This document shows positions 9,356 to 22,142 of a stretch of DNA of 64,000 nt, one piece after another. The stretch comes from Prototheca cutis. Lineage: Eukaryota; Chlorophyta; Trebouxiophyceae; Chlorellales; Chlorellaceae. Below the pieces are notes generated by a model that saw only the letters and a list, made by a program, of their open reading frames with translations, was not told the origin of the DNA and searched no databases. Position numbers and translations under genes: made by a program. Every line of letters begins with the position of its first letter. Within the stretch, counting starts at the first letter, position 1. The DNA is taken from positions 874,415 through 938,414 of the forward strand of contig BCIH01000009.1 in assembly GCA_002897115.2 (NCBI GenBank). The letters are read 5' to 3'.

Positions 9356-12300
9356 CTAGCACATGTTCTGGAGCTGGGCCGCGATGGCCCTCAGGCGTCC
9401 CGCGGCCTCGCTTTCCACCTCGGCGCCTACCGCGGCCAGCAGCGCCCGACAGGTCAGCGCGACGTCGGTGCCTGCCTGGAGCGCTGTTCGTGCCGGCGCA
9501 TGTCGCCCCGCGGCATCCCGGAGCCTCGAGGCCCCGTCCAGAGCACGGGACAGCAATGCCTGCAGCACGCCGGGGTCAACCCACTCAGGTCCCAGCGACG
9601 CCAGCTCGGTCTCGTCCAATTCGGGGGCCGTTTGAAGTTGGAAGGCCAGAGCGTCCTGCATTTTGCATGTGTTAATGGATTTACAGCTTCTGTGGTTCTC
9701 GGGGATTGATGCTGTGTGAATCGTTTCTGCCGTCATTTGCGGGTGCGTGCAGTCGAGTGCCCGTCATGCACCGCCCAGACCAACCCATGATGCACCTCGA
9801 CGACTACCGCAGCAAAGTCAAACCCTAACCCCCAACCAAGCAAGGGATCCCACAAGATAAAACACCACTTGCCTGGACACAGCCGGTGAGGAGCTCGGCA
9901 GCTGCCCAGGAAAATGCGGTGGGCTTGGGTGGTGGGGTCGAAGCGCTGTCGTTGGCCACACCACCACCGTTGCTGGTGGCACTGCCATCATCTTCCCCAG
10001 CTGAAGCACCAGCAACGCTGCTGGTCCCTGCCAGCAAGGCTTGCCAGCCGCCCAGCGCAACACCCAGCACAGGCGCAGGCCTGGCCGCCAGGAGCGCCTC
10101 TGTCTCGTCCTGGGGCATGACGGCCGGGATCAAATCGCCGGCTGCCCAGGCCAGGAAGATGGCCGTCGCCCGACGAAAGGCCGGCACTGCCGACGGCACA
10201 CCCGCGCGCCAGGCGCCCAAAAAACGAGGCGCCGCCGCGGTTTTCAGCAAGAACAGTGCCGCGCGGGATTCCTGCAACGCCGCAAGCGTCAGAGGCTGCG
10301 ACACGTCGCCTGCTGGCGGCTCCAGGGCCAGCAGTAATCGGTCCTGGGCCAGCACCACCGCGTCCAGGGTCAAACAATTGCCGGCAGAGGTCGAGGAAAA
10401 CGCAACTGCCGATGTCTCGACGCTCAGCACACCCAGCAGGCGCAGCGTGGTGCACCATACTGCATGTACGCGGGTTCGGGCACCACGGACTTGACCCCGG
10501 GCAATCACGTACGCGCCGGCAGTGTCGACCAATGCATTGTGGATGCTAGTGGCATCTAGTTCAGGGGCGGTCATGTCATTGCTGGCACCGGAGAAGATAC
10601 TTAGGGCTGTGTCAGTCTCCATCGGTGCTCGTGCAGCTGCAGCCCAATCACGACTGGGGCGCCAGGCGACAATCTCTGCTGCCGACGCTGCCATCGATGG
10701 TGGTGCCGGGGAAAGGGACGACACAGTGCTGCTGCTCTTCCTCCTCGCGGCCAGGTCATTCCCACCCAGCAGAGGAACTGGTAACGGTTGGCTCCAGTCT
10801 CCCATCGTTTCCATCTGCATGGCCGCCTGCACACGTCCGTCACCGCCACTCCCCGTCCGGAGGAGCTGTCGCCCCAGGCGGAGCAGTGCAGGCCCGACGC
10901 CACGCGCTGCAAGCATCGCGGCACCCTGCGGCTCCGAAGCGATCCGGGTGAGCAGGTCGAGTGCCGAGATTGCAAACCGGGGACAGGCAGGGGGGCCCAG
11001 CGCCGCCACGATGCCGGGGGCATCAAGGCACTCTTCCAGAGCGGAGGTCCAGCCCAGCGGCGGAATCACGTGGCCGATGGCCCATGCCGCTAGGGCAAAC
11101 AGCGCTCCAGCTTCATCATGAAGCTGCCGCGTCTGAGGGTTCAGTGAGCTGTCAGAGTCTGGTGCCGTGTTGCTGAGCGGGGATGCTGTGGATGATGTCT
11201 CTGAAGACAAAGAAGCGGTCGACCCGAGGGCCAGGAGCGATGCCCGGCGCAGCAGCGGCCGTAGCACCCGCGCCGCCGTGGAAGCTGCAGCTTCGATTGT
11301 GTCAGTGGAGGGACCGCCGGAGTTCACCGCGCTGGTTCCCAAGCATCGCAGCAGTGCCAGCGCAGCTGCTGAAACCGTGGCGATGATGGCCGACCGATTG
11401 GGTTGGGGGGCTGTTGCGGGCGCTGAAGAGCTGCCGGCAGACGCCCTGGAGATTCCGCTGCCATCCACCAGCAGCGTGTGGAGGTGGCCGCCATTGTTTT
11501 CTTCTTCTTCAAGAGCGAGCACAAGACTCTCCATCGGCATTGCATTGTTGCCATCATTTGCCGCACGGGCCGGCGTCGATCCCCAAGAGGAAGGACTGCC
11601 CTGGTCACTATTATCGCCGCTTGTCAGCCACCTGAGCAGGACGTCCAAGCACATGGCAGCCACTTCGGCTAGGGCAGCCGCCGGGGCGCCCTCCAGTGCT
11701 GCAGCCGCCATCTCTGACGCCAAGTCCAGCCGGACGTCCAGCTCCCGAATAGAGGGGAGGCCCAGGCTTCCAGCCGTGGTCATTGTCGTTGGAAGGCCTG
11801 ATTGCCAACGACCCAGCGAAGATCCTTCCCCATGGGCACCACCACCAAGGAGAGGCCAGAGCCCCAGTGAGGCTGCCAGTGCAGTGGCCTGCGCCCTGGA
11901 TGCCAAAGTCAATCCCCTTGCGGAGGCTGCCGAACGACCAAGCAGGCCCAGGCACGCACGTGCGAGACCGAGCCGTTCCTCCGGGTCCAAAGAAACGGCA
12001 GTCTGAGGGCGATCAAACCGACAGACGGCTAACAGCCAGTCGAGGGCCACGGGCCGGACACGGACGCGGAGGATCATCTGACGTGCCACGGCTCTGTCCA
12101 GCAGCTTCAGCGCAGCTTCCAGGCTGGCCACGGCTTCGGGGGCGAGCGTTGTTAAAGAATGCAGCCGCCGACGGACCAGCGACGGATCCCACTCCGTCCA
12201 TTCGAGAAGGGCCGTCCGCGCCGCCACCGACGCCGGCGACTGGCCCGCCAGATTGCGCAGTTCGGCGAGTTGGGAACCGGTGGACCTGACGTTTTGAAGA

Positions 12301-14318
12301 CCGGCCAAGGGCAACGATGGCACGGCGAGCGACACCACGCCGCGCAGTGTGGGTTCGGCCATGCAGGCAGCACGCAGTTCAGAGGCCAGACGGCCCAGCG
12401 CCGCCGATGCTGCGGCAACCGCCTTGTCCACATCCCGCGACCCGCCAGTCAACGCTCGATCCACGACCTCGAGCAGTGACGACTGCTCCACTGCTGCGGC
12501 GATAGCGCTGACCCAGCGCTCAGTAACAACGGGGTCGCTCGAGGTCTTGTCACGGTCCGGACCACTCTTTCCGCCACCACCGAGCGCGCGGATTTCGGCC
12601 GCCAGGATGCAGAGCGAAGCCGCCAGCGCGTCTGGTCCCGCGCTTTCTTCCAGCCCCGCCAGCACGGCGGCCGGGAACTCCTGTGCACTGTGCAGAGCGT
12701 GGAACAGCACTGGGCCAGCCACAGATGCACCAGCGTACGATGCCGCCGCGGCCTGCAGGGCCTGCGCACGCTGGCAAGACTGCAAGAGCTCCATTGCACT
12801 CCCCCACAGCGTGCACAGCGCGTGCAGCACCGTGCCGGGCCGGGGGAAGGGGTTCTGGTGCTGCTGGGCTGCACCCGTTCCTGTCGTTGGCAACACGGAA
12901 GGGACGATTGCCGTGCTGGGTTGCTCTGCTGTTCCTGTACTAGTGTTTGTGGTCGTGGAGGCCCGAGCCTGTGCGTCGGCGGCGGTGTCTGCACCAGGCA
13001 ACGCCTTTGGCTGCGCGAGCAACGGTGCCGCCGCCGCTGCAGTGGCTTCATCCCTACCGTCGCCATGGCAAAGCCGCTGCAGCAGCGCCGTCTGAGTGCC
13101 GGATGCTGCAGAAACGACAGCGACCCACAGCGCACATGCTGCGGCAAAGAGCGGCGGGTGCCTCGCCGCCGCTTCCGCCGTCAGCGCCCGACGCATCAGC
13201 GCTTCGAGCTTGGCAGCCGCGGATGGGCCCATCGCCGGCAGCAGCGGGACGTGCGGTGCGGTCAGCGCAAGGCACTGCAGGACCAGTGCATGCTCCGCAT
13301 CGCCCGTCCAGGGCGCTCCAGCACACGTGGTAAGCAAAAGGTCGAGCACCGTCGTTTGTTGTGCGCGGCCTTGCGGGTTAATGGAAGATGACGGCAGCAG
13401 TGTGGGGAGGCGCGTGCTGCTGGCACTGTTCATGCCACCACCAACGCTTGCACTAGCGACTGCTATCCCCAAGCCCGGGAGCTGAATGCCACTCGGCACG
13501 GGCCCCGATCCCAGGGGCATCGCCAGCGAAGGCGCCGCGAGCTCAGGTCTGCTTGCCAGGACCAGGGGAAGGAGCCGGAGCCATTCCCGGAGGCAAGCCT
13601 CCTCACCGTCGGCCTCGCCCGCGGCTGGCGGCAGGAAGGTCGCGTGAGTTGTCCACCCTGCCGGCCCCCCCCCCAGCGGCAGGTTGCCTGCAATGTGATG
13701 GAGGGTTCCACCAGGGCACAGCGTGCCTAGAGCATCAAGCGCCGCCCCACTCCCCGCGTGCGCCGACAGTGCCAGGCGTAGCGTACGCAGCGCGGCCGTC
13801 GTCACTTGAAGATTTCGTGGCGCTGAGGGAGAGGGTTCGCCCACCACCAGACCCGCACAGATGCCCAGAAGGACCTGTGCAGCATCATTTTGTTTGTGTA
13901 TTTCTGGATAACAACGCAACGAGCAAAGCACTTACAGGCAGTCATATCCCTGGTTTCTGATACGCATTTCACTCCAGAAGATCAATATACCCCACCCCAC
14001 CCCACCCCAAACCCCCCGACCCACAAACATACACAGACACCATACCTCTGTCTCCCGTGCTTCTGGCGCAACGGCCAGGAGGGCCGTGGCCAGACGGACA
14101 ATGGAAAGCGTGAACGACCGGCCTGGCACCGCGGTACTGGTGGATCCCACATTTGATTCTGCCGCCAGCAGATCTTGTACGGGACCCTGTTTGTATGAAC
14201 GGGTAGTTGGGTCGATTTTGCCAGTCAGCTCTGATGCTTGGGGTTTGCATTTGATTGGTCACCACCTTTCATTGGGAGGCGAGTCCCCAAAGGCAATTAT
14301 CTTGACATTTTTAAACCG

Positions 14319-14357
<39 letters not shown>

Positions 14358-14375
14358 ATGTCACTCCCAAGACCG

Positions 14376-14415
<40 letters not shown>

Positions 14416-15147
14416 NNNNNNNNNNNNNNNNNNNNNNNNNNNNNNNNNNNNNNNNNNNNNNNNNNNNNNNNNNNNNNNNNNNNNNNNNNNNNNNNNNNNN
14501 NNNNNNNNNNNNNNNCCCCCCCCCACCCACACACACACACCTCAAGTAAAGATCGGGTGAGCGCGAGGACACGGGCCGTGGCAGGCGCCGTCAATGCCGC
14601 CGCCAGGCCAACCGCATCGGCCAGTACCACGTTTGACCCCGGCTCGCGCGCCAGACCCTCGAGCGCCGCCGCCGCCAGGCTCAGCGCGTCGACAGGCGTC
14701 CCTTGCTGGCCGCGCCGCCCGCCCAGCCTCAGGAGCTCCAGAGCCAGCGCAGGGCTGCTGCTGGCAAATCGGCACAGCATGCTCAGCACGGCCGCCAGCT
14801 CGGCCGCTGCGGCACGGATGTTGTTTGGGTCCCGCCCCCCTCCTGCCTGGCGACTGCCCTGGGTCAAAAGCCGCAATGCTGTACCAGCACGCTCCACAAG
14901 GATGAGCAAGGGCGCGGCTTCCGGCATGGACACACTCCAAGCGATGAGCGACAGGTCATGGTGCCGAGGGTGACAAGATGCCACCGTGGATGCTTCGTGA
15001 CCCTGCTCGGTGTCCAGTGCCCAGGACCCTGATGCCGCCGCCTCTCCACGCCGAGCTTGGCCATCCTCTTCCTCCTCAGGCAACGGCAGCACTTCGCCCA
15101 TGATGCCCTTTATGTCGTCGTATTGCAATGGGTGAGTACATACGCAT

Positions 15148-15178
<31 letters not shown>

Positions 15179-17168
15179 CGCGCGTGCGCGCGTGCGTGCG
15201 TGCAGCACAACAACAAGGCCCAATTTCAGAACGATCCTCCCACAACAGACCAAACCAGCAAACAAGGAAAAAACCTCACCGGTGGGAGGGGGAGGGAGGC
15301 GACGCCCGGCAGGGGCAGTTCCTCAACTGTCATGACCCATCCATCGGCTTCGGGGTCAGGGACAATTGCACGTGCCCCACGGGGGAGCAGCGTCGCCACG
15401 CTGGGGGCATGGGCAAGAAAGTCAAACGCGGCCGCAGCGGCTTGGCTCGAGGAGCTCAGCGCAGACAGCAGCGCGCACAGCGCACGGGGCGCCGCAGGGA
15501 ACAGCTGTCGCGCCTCGTCCAGGAAATGCAGGAGGGGGGCATCGACGGCACGACCCCGGCGCCACAGGGCTCGGGACACCTGCGGATTCCCCTGGAATAA
15601 TGAAGAAAGCGCCGAGACAAGCTGCTCTGTTGCAGGCGATGGCAGGCTGAGCGGACTGAGCCGAAAGGCGCACAGCAGGCAGGCTACACCGCTCAACAGC
15701 ACGGCGCTGCACGCCTCGCTCACGGTCGCATCGGGGCAGGCCGGCGTCGCCAGCCAGGCCAAAGCCCCCAGGGCATCCAAGCGCCCCGCCAGCACCGCAT
15801 GCGCCTGTGAATCCGGGCCGTCGTTGCTACCGTCGCCGGAATCAGCAGTAAGTCGCAGCACCGCCGCCCAGCAGAGCAACACGGGGGCGTGCAAACCCCC
15901 TGCTCGCTCCCACCATGCGCCCAGCGCCGCATTGACCTTACGCTTGGTCGAAGGCTCGGCGTACTGATACGATGACACATTTAGCTTTTGCTGTTCGAAT
16001 GCGGGCTGTGCTGCATCGCCAGATACACTATTACTCAAACCATCACCATTCTGCCCCGTCTGGAGGCCGACCAGGTCCACCAGCCGCTCCAGGTCCAACA
16101 TCTCTACCAGCAACACCACAGCCTGGTGGATAGGGGGTTGTGGATGTGTTGTATGATGGTATCCATCCATCTATCAATTGTGGCTGATGCTTTGTTGGTT
16201 GGCACCTTGATAGTGCCAACCCCCGCTGGTTCCTCCTGTTCTTGGATGTCGAGCAAGGAACACGAATACGGACATGCGATGTTTGTTCCACCACACCTCC
16301 CCTACCAAGCTACCATCCAACCACAGCTTCTCACCAGCTTCTGGGCCAGCGCGGTCTCGACTTCGGGCGCCGCTTGCAGCCACCGTGGCGCGGTCAGCAA
16401 GCCGTCATGCAGCGCCTTGGACAATGCCAGGAACCGCTCCACACGTGGCCGGACCCTGGGGGTGTTTGTTAGGGCTTGGGCAACAGTGTGGTCGACCCAT
16501 CACCAGTCAACCCTTTTGGGAGCAGCTTTTCCGTGCTACCGCCCTGTACCTCATCCCATCCTATACCCACCAACCACCACACATGCCCACCTTGGAAAGT
16601 AGTAGATGAGCATGAGGATGCTGACCAGGGAGATTTGCTCCTGCACACGCTGCGTTGCCGCCACACTGTCCAGCGGGGCGCCGGGGGCGGGCAGCCCGCG
16701 TCCCTCCAGCGACGCGAGCAGCGCCGCCACCGCCGCCGCCTCCACCTCATCCGCGACGGACTGCAGGAACCCATCCAGCTCCTTGCTCCCTCCAGTCTCT
16801 GGTCGTAGTTGGGTGCAGAATTGGTGGTGGTTGTAATTTGCAGCCCAATGTTCCTCGTGTAGACCATCCTCCGAATGCCGCTGTGTCCCCCCCCCAAAAA
16901 AAAAAATAAATAAATAAATAAATAATAATCCAACAGCAGCAGCGGCAGCACCACATGCACCTCCGATTTCCAGGAGATCTTGTGTGATTTGCAGGATGCA
17001 TGATCGTTCCGTGAAGTAAGCCAGCAATAGGGCAGCCAGTTGGTCCAGGGTCAGCCTCGGGCCGACAGGCCCCAGCTTGTTGGCCTTGACAGCTCGCCAG
17101 AGCAATAGGTAGGCCTGCAGTTCATCCAGACTCTGCATTTGATCGATCCAGATGGAGCAGGTCCAGGG

Positions 17169-17257
<89 letters not shown>

Positions 17258-17644
17258 GGACAGGGTCATTGTGTTTCTGAGAGGTCTGGCATGAGAGAGA
17301 GAACTCGGGGGTTTTCACCCCCGCACCCACCTCGCTGCTGCACCTGCCATACAGCACAGAACACAACCCCATCAACGCACCAGGTACTCGCTGAGCTGCA
17401 GGGCTGCGCCGACCAGGTCTGCCTCGGGCTTGCGCTGCTCCTGATCGGGAAAAGGCAGGAGCTCACTGCCTTGCAGCCTGGCCTTTGACGTGGCGGTGGG
17501 CTGTTTGAAGAGGCCCAGTCCCCTGATGAGGTAGCTGGCATTGCCCTTGAGCTCATCAAGGTGCGACGCGCCGTCCAAATCACGCAGCTCGGTGCAGAGT
17601 TGCTGCAGCGGCGGCCACCACAGGTCCTTGCCGGTGACCGCCAT
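9356..17644 (-). CDS. NUP188: Nucleoporin Nup188
   Basis: Nine exons in coding order: 17644-17381, 17132-16961, 16798-16591, 16455-16335, 16122-15280, 15107-14541, 14186-14046, 13874-9873 and 9655-9356. All phases join to 2205 residues. The N-terminus (KDLWWPPLQQLCTELRDL), then DELQAYLLLWRAV, YFTERSCILQITQDLL and VVLLVEMLDLERLVDL match plant and animal Nup188 in order. GIMGEVL followed by LIAWSVS suggests the SH3-like insert. The 1334-codon exon 8 is an Ala/Leu-rich alpha-solenoid. Nup188 is a scaffold of the nuclear-pore inner ring. Intron 8 begins GCAAGT, a GC donor. The intron 6 acceptor and neighbouring poly-C enclose an assembly gap. The ATAAAG acceptor before exon 6 is weak but in phase. 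Confidence 0.85.
14319..14415. repeat. Two poly-C runs beside an assembly gap
   Basis: Runs of 39 C (14319-14357) and 39 C (14377-14415) are separated by 19 mixed bases, inside Nup188 intron 6; on the gene's sense strand they are poly-G. Nine more C follow the gap. Confidence 0.9.
14416..14515. other. Assembly gap (100 N)
   Basis: Exactly 100 N flanked by poly-C on both sides, within Nup188 intron 6. The flanking exons join in phase without it. Confidence 0.99.
15147..15204. repeat. (TG)n/(CG)n microsatellite in Nup188 intron 5
   Basis: A TG run passes into a CG run and then a CGTG-rich stretch, all inside the intron between Nup188 exons 5 and 6. Confidence 0.85.
17171..17256. repeat. (TG)n microsatellite in Nup188 intron 1
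   Basis: About 43 uninterrupted TG/GT units, read as CA on the sense strand, between Nup188 exons 1 and 2. Confidence 0.95.
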
Positions 17645-17968
17645 GGCGCCTCCCCCCTCGGCCGGCAGCCGGTGCTCACAGGGGCCCTCGCATCACCAAG
17701 GCTCGTCTACATGTACAAATGGGGATTGAATACCGTATTTCAGGGATGCAGGACTGACCAGCTGAGCGGCATGAGCGGGCGCGTCCATGTTCTTGCCGCT
17801 GCCTGATCATCAAAATTTCGGGTCTGTTTTGGGGGGGAAATGCGATGCGCTGCCGGTGGGGGTGGTAAGCGGGCCAGCAAACACGGTTCTTCCCAGGCAG
17901 AATGCTGACAATGCTCAACAAAAGAACCAATCTGGCTCGTTTCCATCGCACAGACCAACCAATAATGA
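17645..17968. other. Short spacer between two minus-strand genes
   Basis: Holds the Nup188 promoter and the 3' end of the DUF455 gene. No gene or RNA was seen. Confidence 0.5.
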
Positions 17969-19595
17969 TCATTGTGCTTGTGTTACAGGCTTTTGCTCGG
18001 GCGCTGGCTCCTTGGGCTGTCCTGCCAGGGGCAGGTACCACTCGGGGCCAAACCCTGCCTGCGCCCGGGCGGTGTCGTTAAAGGGTGGCTTCAGTGGGCC
18101 GTGAAAGTGCTCACGGACCAGCGCCCCAAACCATGTCTCGACACGCTCGTGCTTTCGCGCCCCGGTCACCCACGCTGGAGTATGTGGTGGGAGGGCTTCT
18201 GGGCCGGAGGTGCCGCCTGCACGGCAGGCTCTTGCCGAGGCGGCGGCAGCATTGGAATCCTGGCCGGCTCCAACCGGCCAGGGCCATTCCTCTTTGTCCC
18301 AGGCCTGGGCATGCAGGTACTTGAGCCACCGCACACCAGCCGCACAGTGCGTAATCTCCTCCTGATAAATCACCTCCTGCAAATTTGGGTGTGTTGCTCT
18401 CTTGGTTTGCGACTGGAAGGGATACCGTGAGTTGATGGATACTGCACCTCTGCGCCTGGGCGCCCAGCCCCGAACACACAGTTGAGCTTGCTCTGCAACC
18501 GACACACAGTGCGCCACTTCCACAGCAAAGGCCCATGCACCTCGAGCAGGCTCGCTGTCTCGGCGTCGCCGTTGCTGCGGAAGCGGTGGATGGTCTGGGG
18601 TAGCACGTCAAGACCCCGGGCCTCGTGCGTGCAGTGTTCCACCGCCAACCGTGCCGGCAAGCTCCGCTCTGCAATTTTTTGGTTGTCGTACAGGTTGTCC
18701 TCTTCATTGTTGCACAATTACACACAGCGCGCTGCATTTCCTAAAAACCTGAACATTGTCCATGCACACCCCCACCGCCATCCTTCCATCGCGCCCCCAA
18801 AATCACCCGAAATGATTTCTTCCCAAACACAAAACCTAGAATCCTCAACTCCCGCTCACTCGTCTTGTCGGCAGAGGTCCAAAGGCCATCGTGGCTGGGA
18901 AAGGCACCGTAGTGGGATCCCACGGCTTCCAGCCGCCGCGCCAGCAGCGTGTAGTGCCGCGCCTCATCCTCGGCCACTTTCACGAAATCTGCGAAGAAGC
19001 TGTCGGGGAGGCGGTAGTCTGGATCGGGTCCAAACCGCGCGACAATGTCCCACGCCAGGTCCACAGCCCAGTTTTCGATGTGGACGAGGGAGTGGAGGAG
19101 CGCCTGCCGCGACGCGAGACTGCCGCCCTTGCCCCGCTTCAGCTCCCACGGCTGCACCAGCCGCACCTATTTATTGTCATATGTGTTATTGTGTCTGTGT
19201 GTGTTTCGGGACACAGAACGGCATGCTTGACAAGGAAAGGGCGCTGCAAAAGGAGCAGGCACCCTGTGCAGGCCACAACGTCTGTACCAGCTTCTCTGCA
19301 GAGGGGCACAGGCCGCCGGCGGCGGTGTGGATTCCCGCTGCACATCTGCACAGCTACTGCCCACAGAAAATCCACACAACAAACTTGATTGTAACGGAGA
19401 CAGCTCAGTAAACCCTTCCCACACCTTGCCATCAGAGCGCGCTGGCCTGTCCGGCACGAGGTCTTGATGCCTGGCAAGGTTCCGACAGGACACCCGGCCC
19501 TGTTCCCAGACATTCCAAAACTCCGCCGTCAGGGCCGCCTTGCGATCCGCCTCGGGCTCATTCAGCACCTGCAGGGCGCACTCCACCACGTCCAT
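17969..19595 (-). CDS. DUF455 family ferritin-like protein
   Basis: Four exons, 19595-19425, 19166-18860, 18668-18541 and 18376-17969, join in phases 0, 1, 0 to 337 residues. Family signatures appear in order. First comes LVHIENWAVDLAWDIVARF, then a helix with EDEARHYTLL, then SHYGAFPSHDGLW, then RLAVEHCTHEARGLDVLP, then YQEEITHCAAGVRWLKYL. The Glu and His residues spaced along these helices fit a ferritin-like four-helix bundle that binds two metals, as inferred for the bacterial family (HI_0077 type). Biochemical function of the family is not established. The last 70 or so residues are a Pro/Gly-rich extension with a HERVETWFGALVREHFHGP segment that is also common in the family. No targeting peptide is obvious. 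Confidence 0.85.
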
Positions 19596-19977
19596 GGTAC
19601 TACAAGGCCAATAAAAAAGCGCTTCTCCCCAAGATTGGACTGGAATCCATGCGCGGAGGCCAGAGACGCCAAATGGCCATGTGCTCACTCAACCGGCCGA
19701 GAGTGATCCGGCTATTTTTTCGCGCCCTTTTTCCACCTGCAACCAAGCTTCGTCCTAATCCAACGAGCAATGGAGCATATTTCCAGAAGAAATCCCCTCC
19801 TTGCCACTTCTGAAGCATTTTAATATACGATTCATTCTCGGAACGCACACTGTGATCGACGTTCAAGGTTTTTGCGCCGGGAAATCTCTTCGAGTTCGAG
19901 GGAGCACCGCCAGAACAGTCCCGCACCGCCCCTCCCGGGCCTGACGTGAGGTGCCAGGAGACCGCGTGCGAGCCAAG
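19596..19977. other. Divergent promoter region
   Basis: A 382-bp spacer shared by the DUF455 gene (-) and ISCU (+), so probably a bidirectional promoter. No TATA box is evident. Confidence 0.5.
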
Positions 19978-20809
19978 ATGCTGGCGAGGGCATGCGCCAC
20001 TGTCGCGAGGACGGCAGCCAGCCGGTCGCCGGTGCTGGTGGAGGCCCTCCCGGCCGCGAGCTGCAGGGCTTACCACAAGAATGTGCGTGACGTAATGGAA
20101 GGGTGCCACGATGGCCTTGGCCCGGCCTTGACGCCTCCGGACTGGCCTCACTTCCGTCCACTCACCTCTTTTACAGGTTGTGGAGCATTATGAGAAGCCG
20201 CGGAATGTGGGCAGCTTCGACAAGAACGACCCCAACGTGGGCACGGGCCTGGTCGGGGCCCCGGCGTGTGGGGACGTCATGAAGCTGCAGATCAGGGTTG
20301 ACGATGAGGGCAACATCGTCGACTCCTGCTTCAAGACCTTTGGTTGTGGATCCGCCATTGCAAGCAGCAGCGTGGCTACCGAGTGGTGCGTTGCCCGGAT
20401 GGGTGCATTTGTGTGTAGGGTTGGAGCGGGGAACTGGTCGAACTGGTTTGGAGAACTCCTTGGGCAAGCTGGCACTCAGCAAAAAGAGGCGCTTGTCTCC
20501 CAAGAATCAACGCCGTGCGTCAAGATCATTCACAACACTCGCTGCATAATGAAACGCATAAGAAAATACAAGCTCAGAACATTTTAAACAAAACACTCGA
20601 CCTGCAGGGTAAAGGGCAAGCCTGTGGACGAGGTCCTGACCATCAAGAACAGTGACATTGCCAAGCACCTGAGCCTGCCGCCGGTAAAGCTGCACTGCAG
20701 CATGCTGGCTGAGGACGCCATCAAAGCAGCCGTCAAGGACTGGCGCGCCAAGCATTCTGGCAAGCAAGCCGAGGACGCCAAGGAGAAGGCGCAGGCGGCA
20801 GCGGCCTAA
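19978..20809 (+). CDS. ISCU: Iron-sulfur cluster assembly scaffold ISCU, mitochondrial
   Basis: Three exons, 19978-20082, 20177-20385 and 20608-20809, join in phases 0 and 2 to 171 residues. Residues 1-32 form a mitochondrial presequence (ARACATVARTAASR, then CRAYHKN). The mature protein starts with the family's VVEHYEKPRNVGSFDK. All expected cluster ligands are present: the Cys and Asp of PACGDVMKLQI, the Cys of FGCGSAIASSS and the Cys of KLHCSMLAEDAI. The LPPVK site used by the HSP70/HSC20 chaperones precedes the last Cys. A Lys/Ala-rich tail ends the protein. It is the scaffold on which [2Fe-2S] clusters are built in the mitochondrial matrix with NFS1, ISD11 and frataxin. Confidence 0.97.
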
Positions 20810-22142
20810 ATTGCGTCTAGTTTTTCTCGGCTTTCTGTGTTGAGCGTGGGACTGGCTCGGCGCCGGCCGACCGCCGCCAGCCATAGAGGCCGTCCCACCC
20901 CCGTCGACTCTTTGTTTCCACGTACACATGCTCTCTTTTCCATGCACCCAGGGCCCCCCAGTGGTGGCCCATTTTCCTCAATTTATTTTGCCGCGCCGTG
21001 CGGGGCATGGCGCGCTTGCTTTCTTGCTTTGGTGTCTGCTTGAGACGGGGCAGGGCGTTGCGTCCACTGCCTGGGACACGACCTTGTAACTTGCGCAAGA
21101 GATGATGAGCTGAGCTGACTTTGTGGGGGATGGGGGTGGTCGGTCGAGGGGTGACGATGATGGCGTCGTGCCTCCTGGACATGCCCATGACGTCCTTGAC
21201 CCTGTCGTCATGCTCTGGATCCAGGAATCGGAAAATCGGGTGGCGGGAACTCTCAGTCGGGAACTCTCAGTCGCCAGAAGTACAAGCCGTGGACCACAGC
21301 GAGACCAGATGCAGCTGCAGAGGCCCAGAAAACGGTGGCCATGACGTTGCCTGTTGCTGAACTTGAATCTGATCCCTAGATTGACCTGTCTTTGTCTGCA
21401 CAGTACTCCCCTTGATTTGGCAACAATGGGCAATTGAATGATGATATGGAGGTGTAAGACGAGATTTTCTTCTGAAATCAACCCAAACAGCACCTGCTCT
21501 GGGGCCCAAACAGGTGTAGGACCCTTTGGTTCTTGCCAATCCCGATCGCGCTTGCTGGCGGCGCGTTCGAAGAATGCCAAGGGCCGCCGAGCGAGAAACC
21601 GCGGAGACACAACTCCCATTTGCACCCTCAATCCTTTCATTATCTCGATTTATGGGGTAACAGGCGTTGCAGGGCCCTACACGCGCGGCTTGGTGGCCCC
21701 CCCCCCCGCAGCTGCGGAGTCCCCGAACGTCGAAGGGCGGTTGCCCACGAACACGCTCCTTCCTGGCCGCGTCCTGTTCTGAGACTAGACTTTTGGTGCG
21801 AAATAAACATCATCGTGCAGTCGTACAAGGGAGTGCTGCACGGGTACTGCACGGGAGGGCCTGGAGGCGATTGTCGACCATCCCCAACCGGAAATTCGAG
21901 TTTCAGGGGGCGCGCCAATTTTTGGCCATCGATCATGCAGGCCGAACACAAGACAACATGCAAGCAATAAACACAACATTGACGGTGCCCTGGAGCAACC
22001 CCCATTCCGGCAACGAATGTGCGTGCAGGGTGGGGGTCATTGATGCCTGTCCAAGCATCAAGAGAGAGGGAAAGCTTCCTTGGGGACCAGCAGAAATAAG
22101 TAGCTGGACAAGGAGGAAGGGGGAGGGGTGTTCAGGCTGAAC
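20810..22142. other. Spacer of 1.3 kb, no supported gene
   Basis: A TTGTAAC at 21083 could end ISCU transcripts. A 14-bp unit (CGGGAACTCTCAGT) is repeated in tandem near 21243-21272. Minus-strand frames around 20817-21342 include a short hydrophobic start but could not be joined into a convincing gene. The rest is featureless to my reading. Confidence 0.45.

Noticed and set aside
20817..21342. Possible minus-strand small gene: a hydrophobic start (MATVFWASAAASGLAVVHG, ATG at 21342) and a second frame reading DDRVKDVMGMSRRHDAIIV
   Set aside because: The pieces can be joined only with weak donors and several equal alternatives, no family is recognisable, and the second frame runs into the ISCU 3' region.
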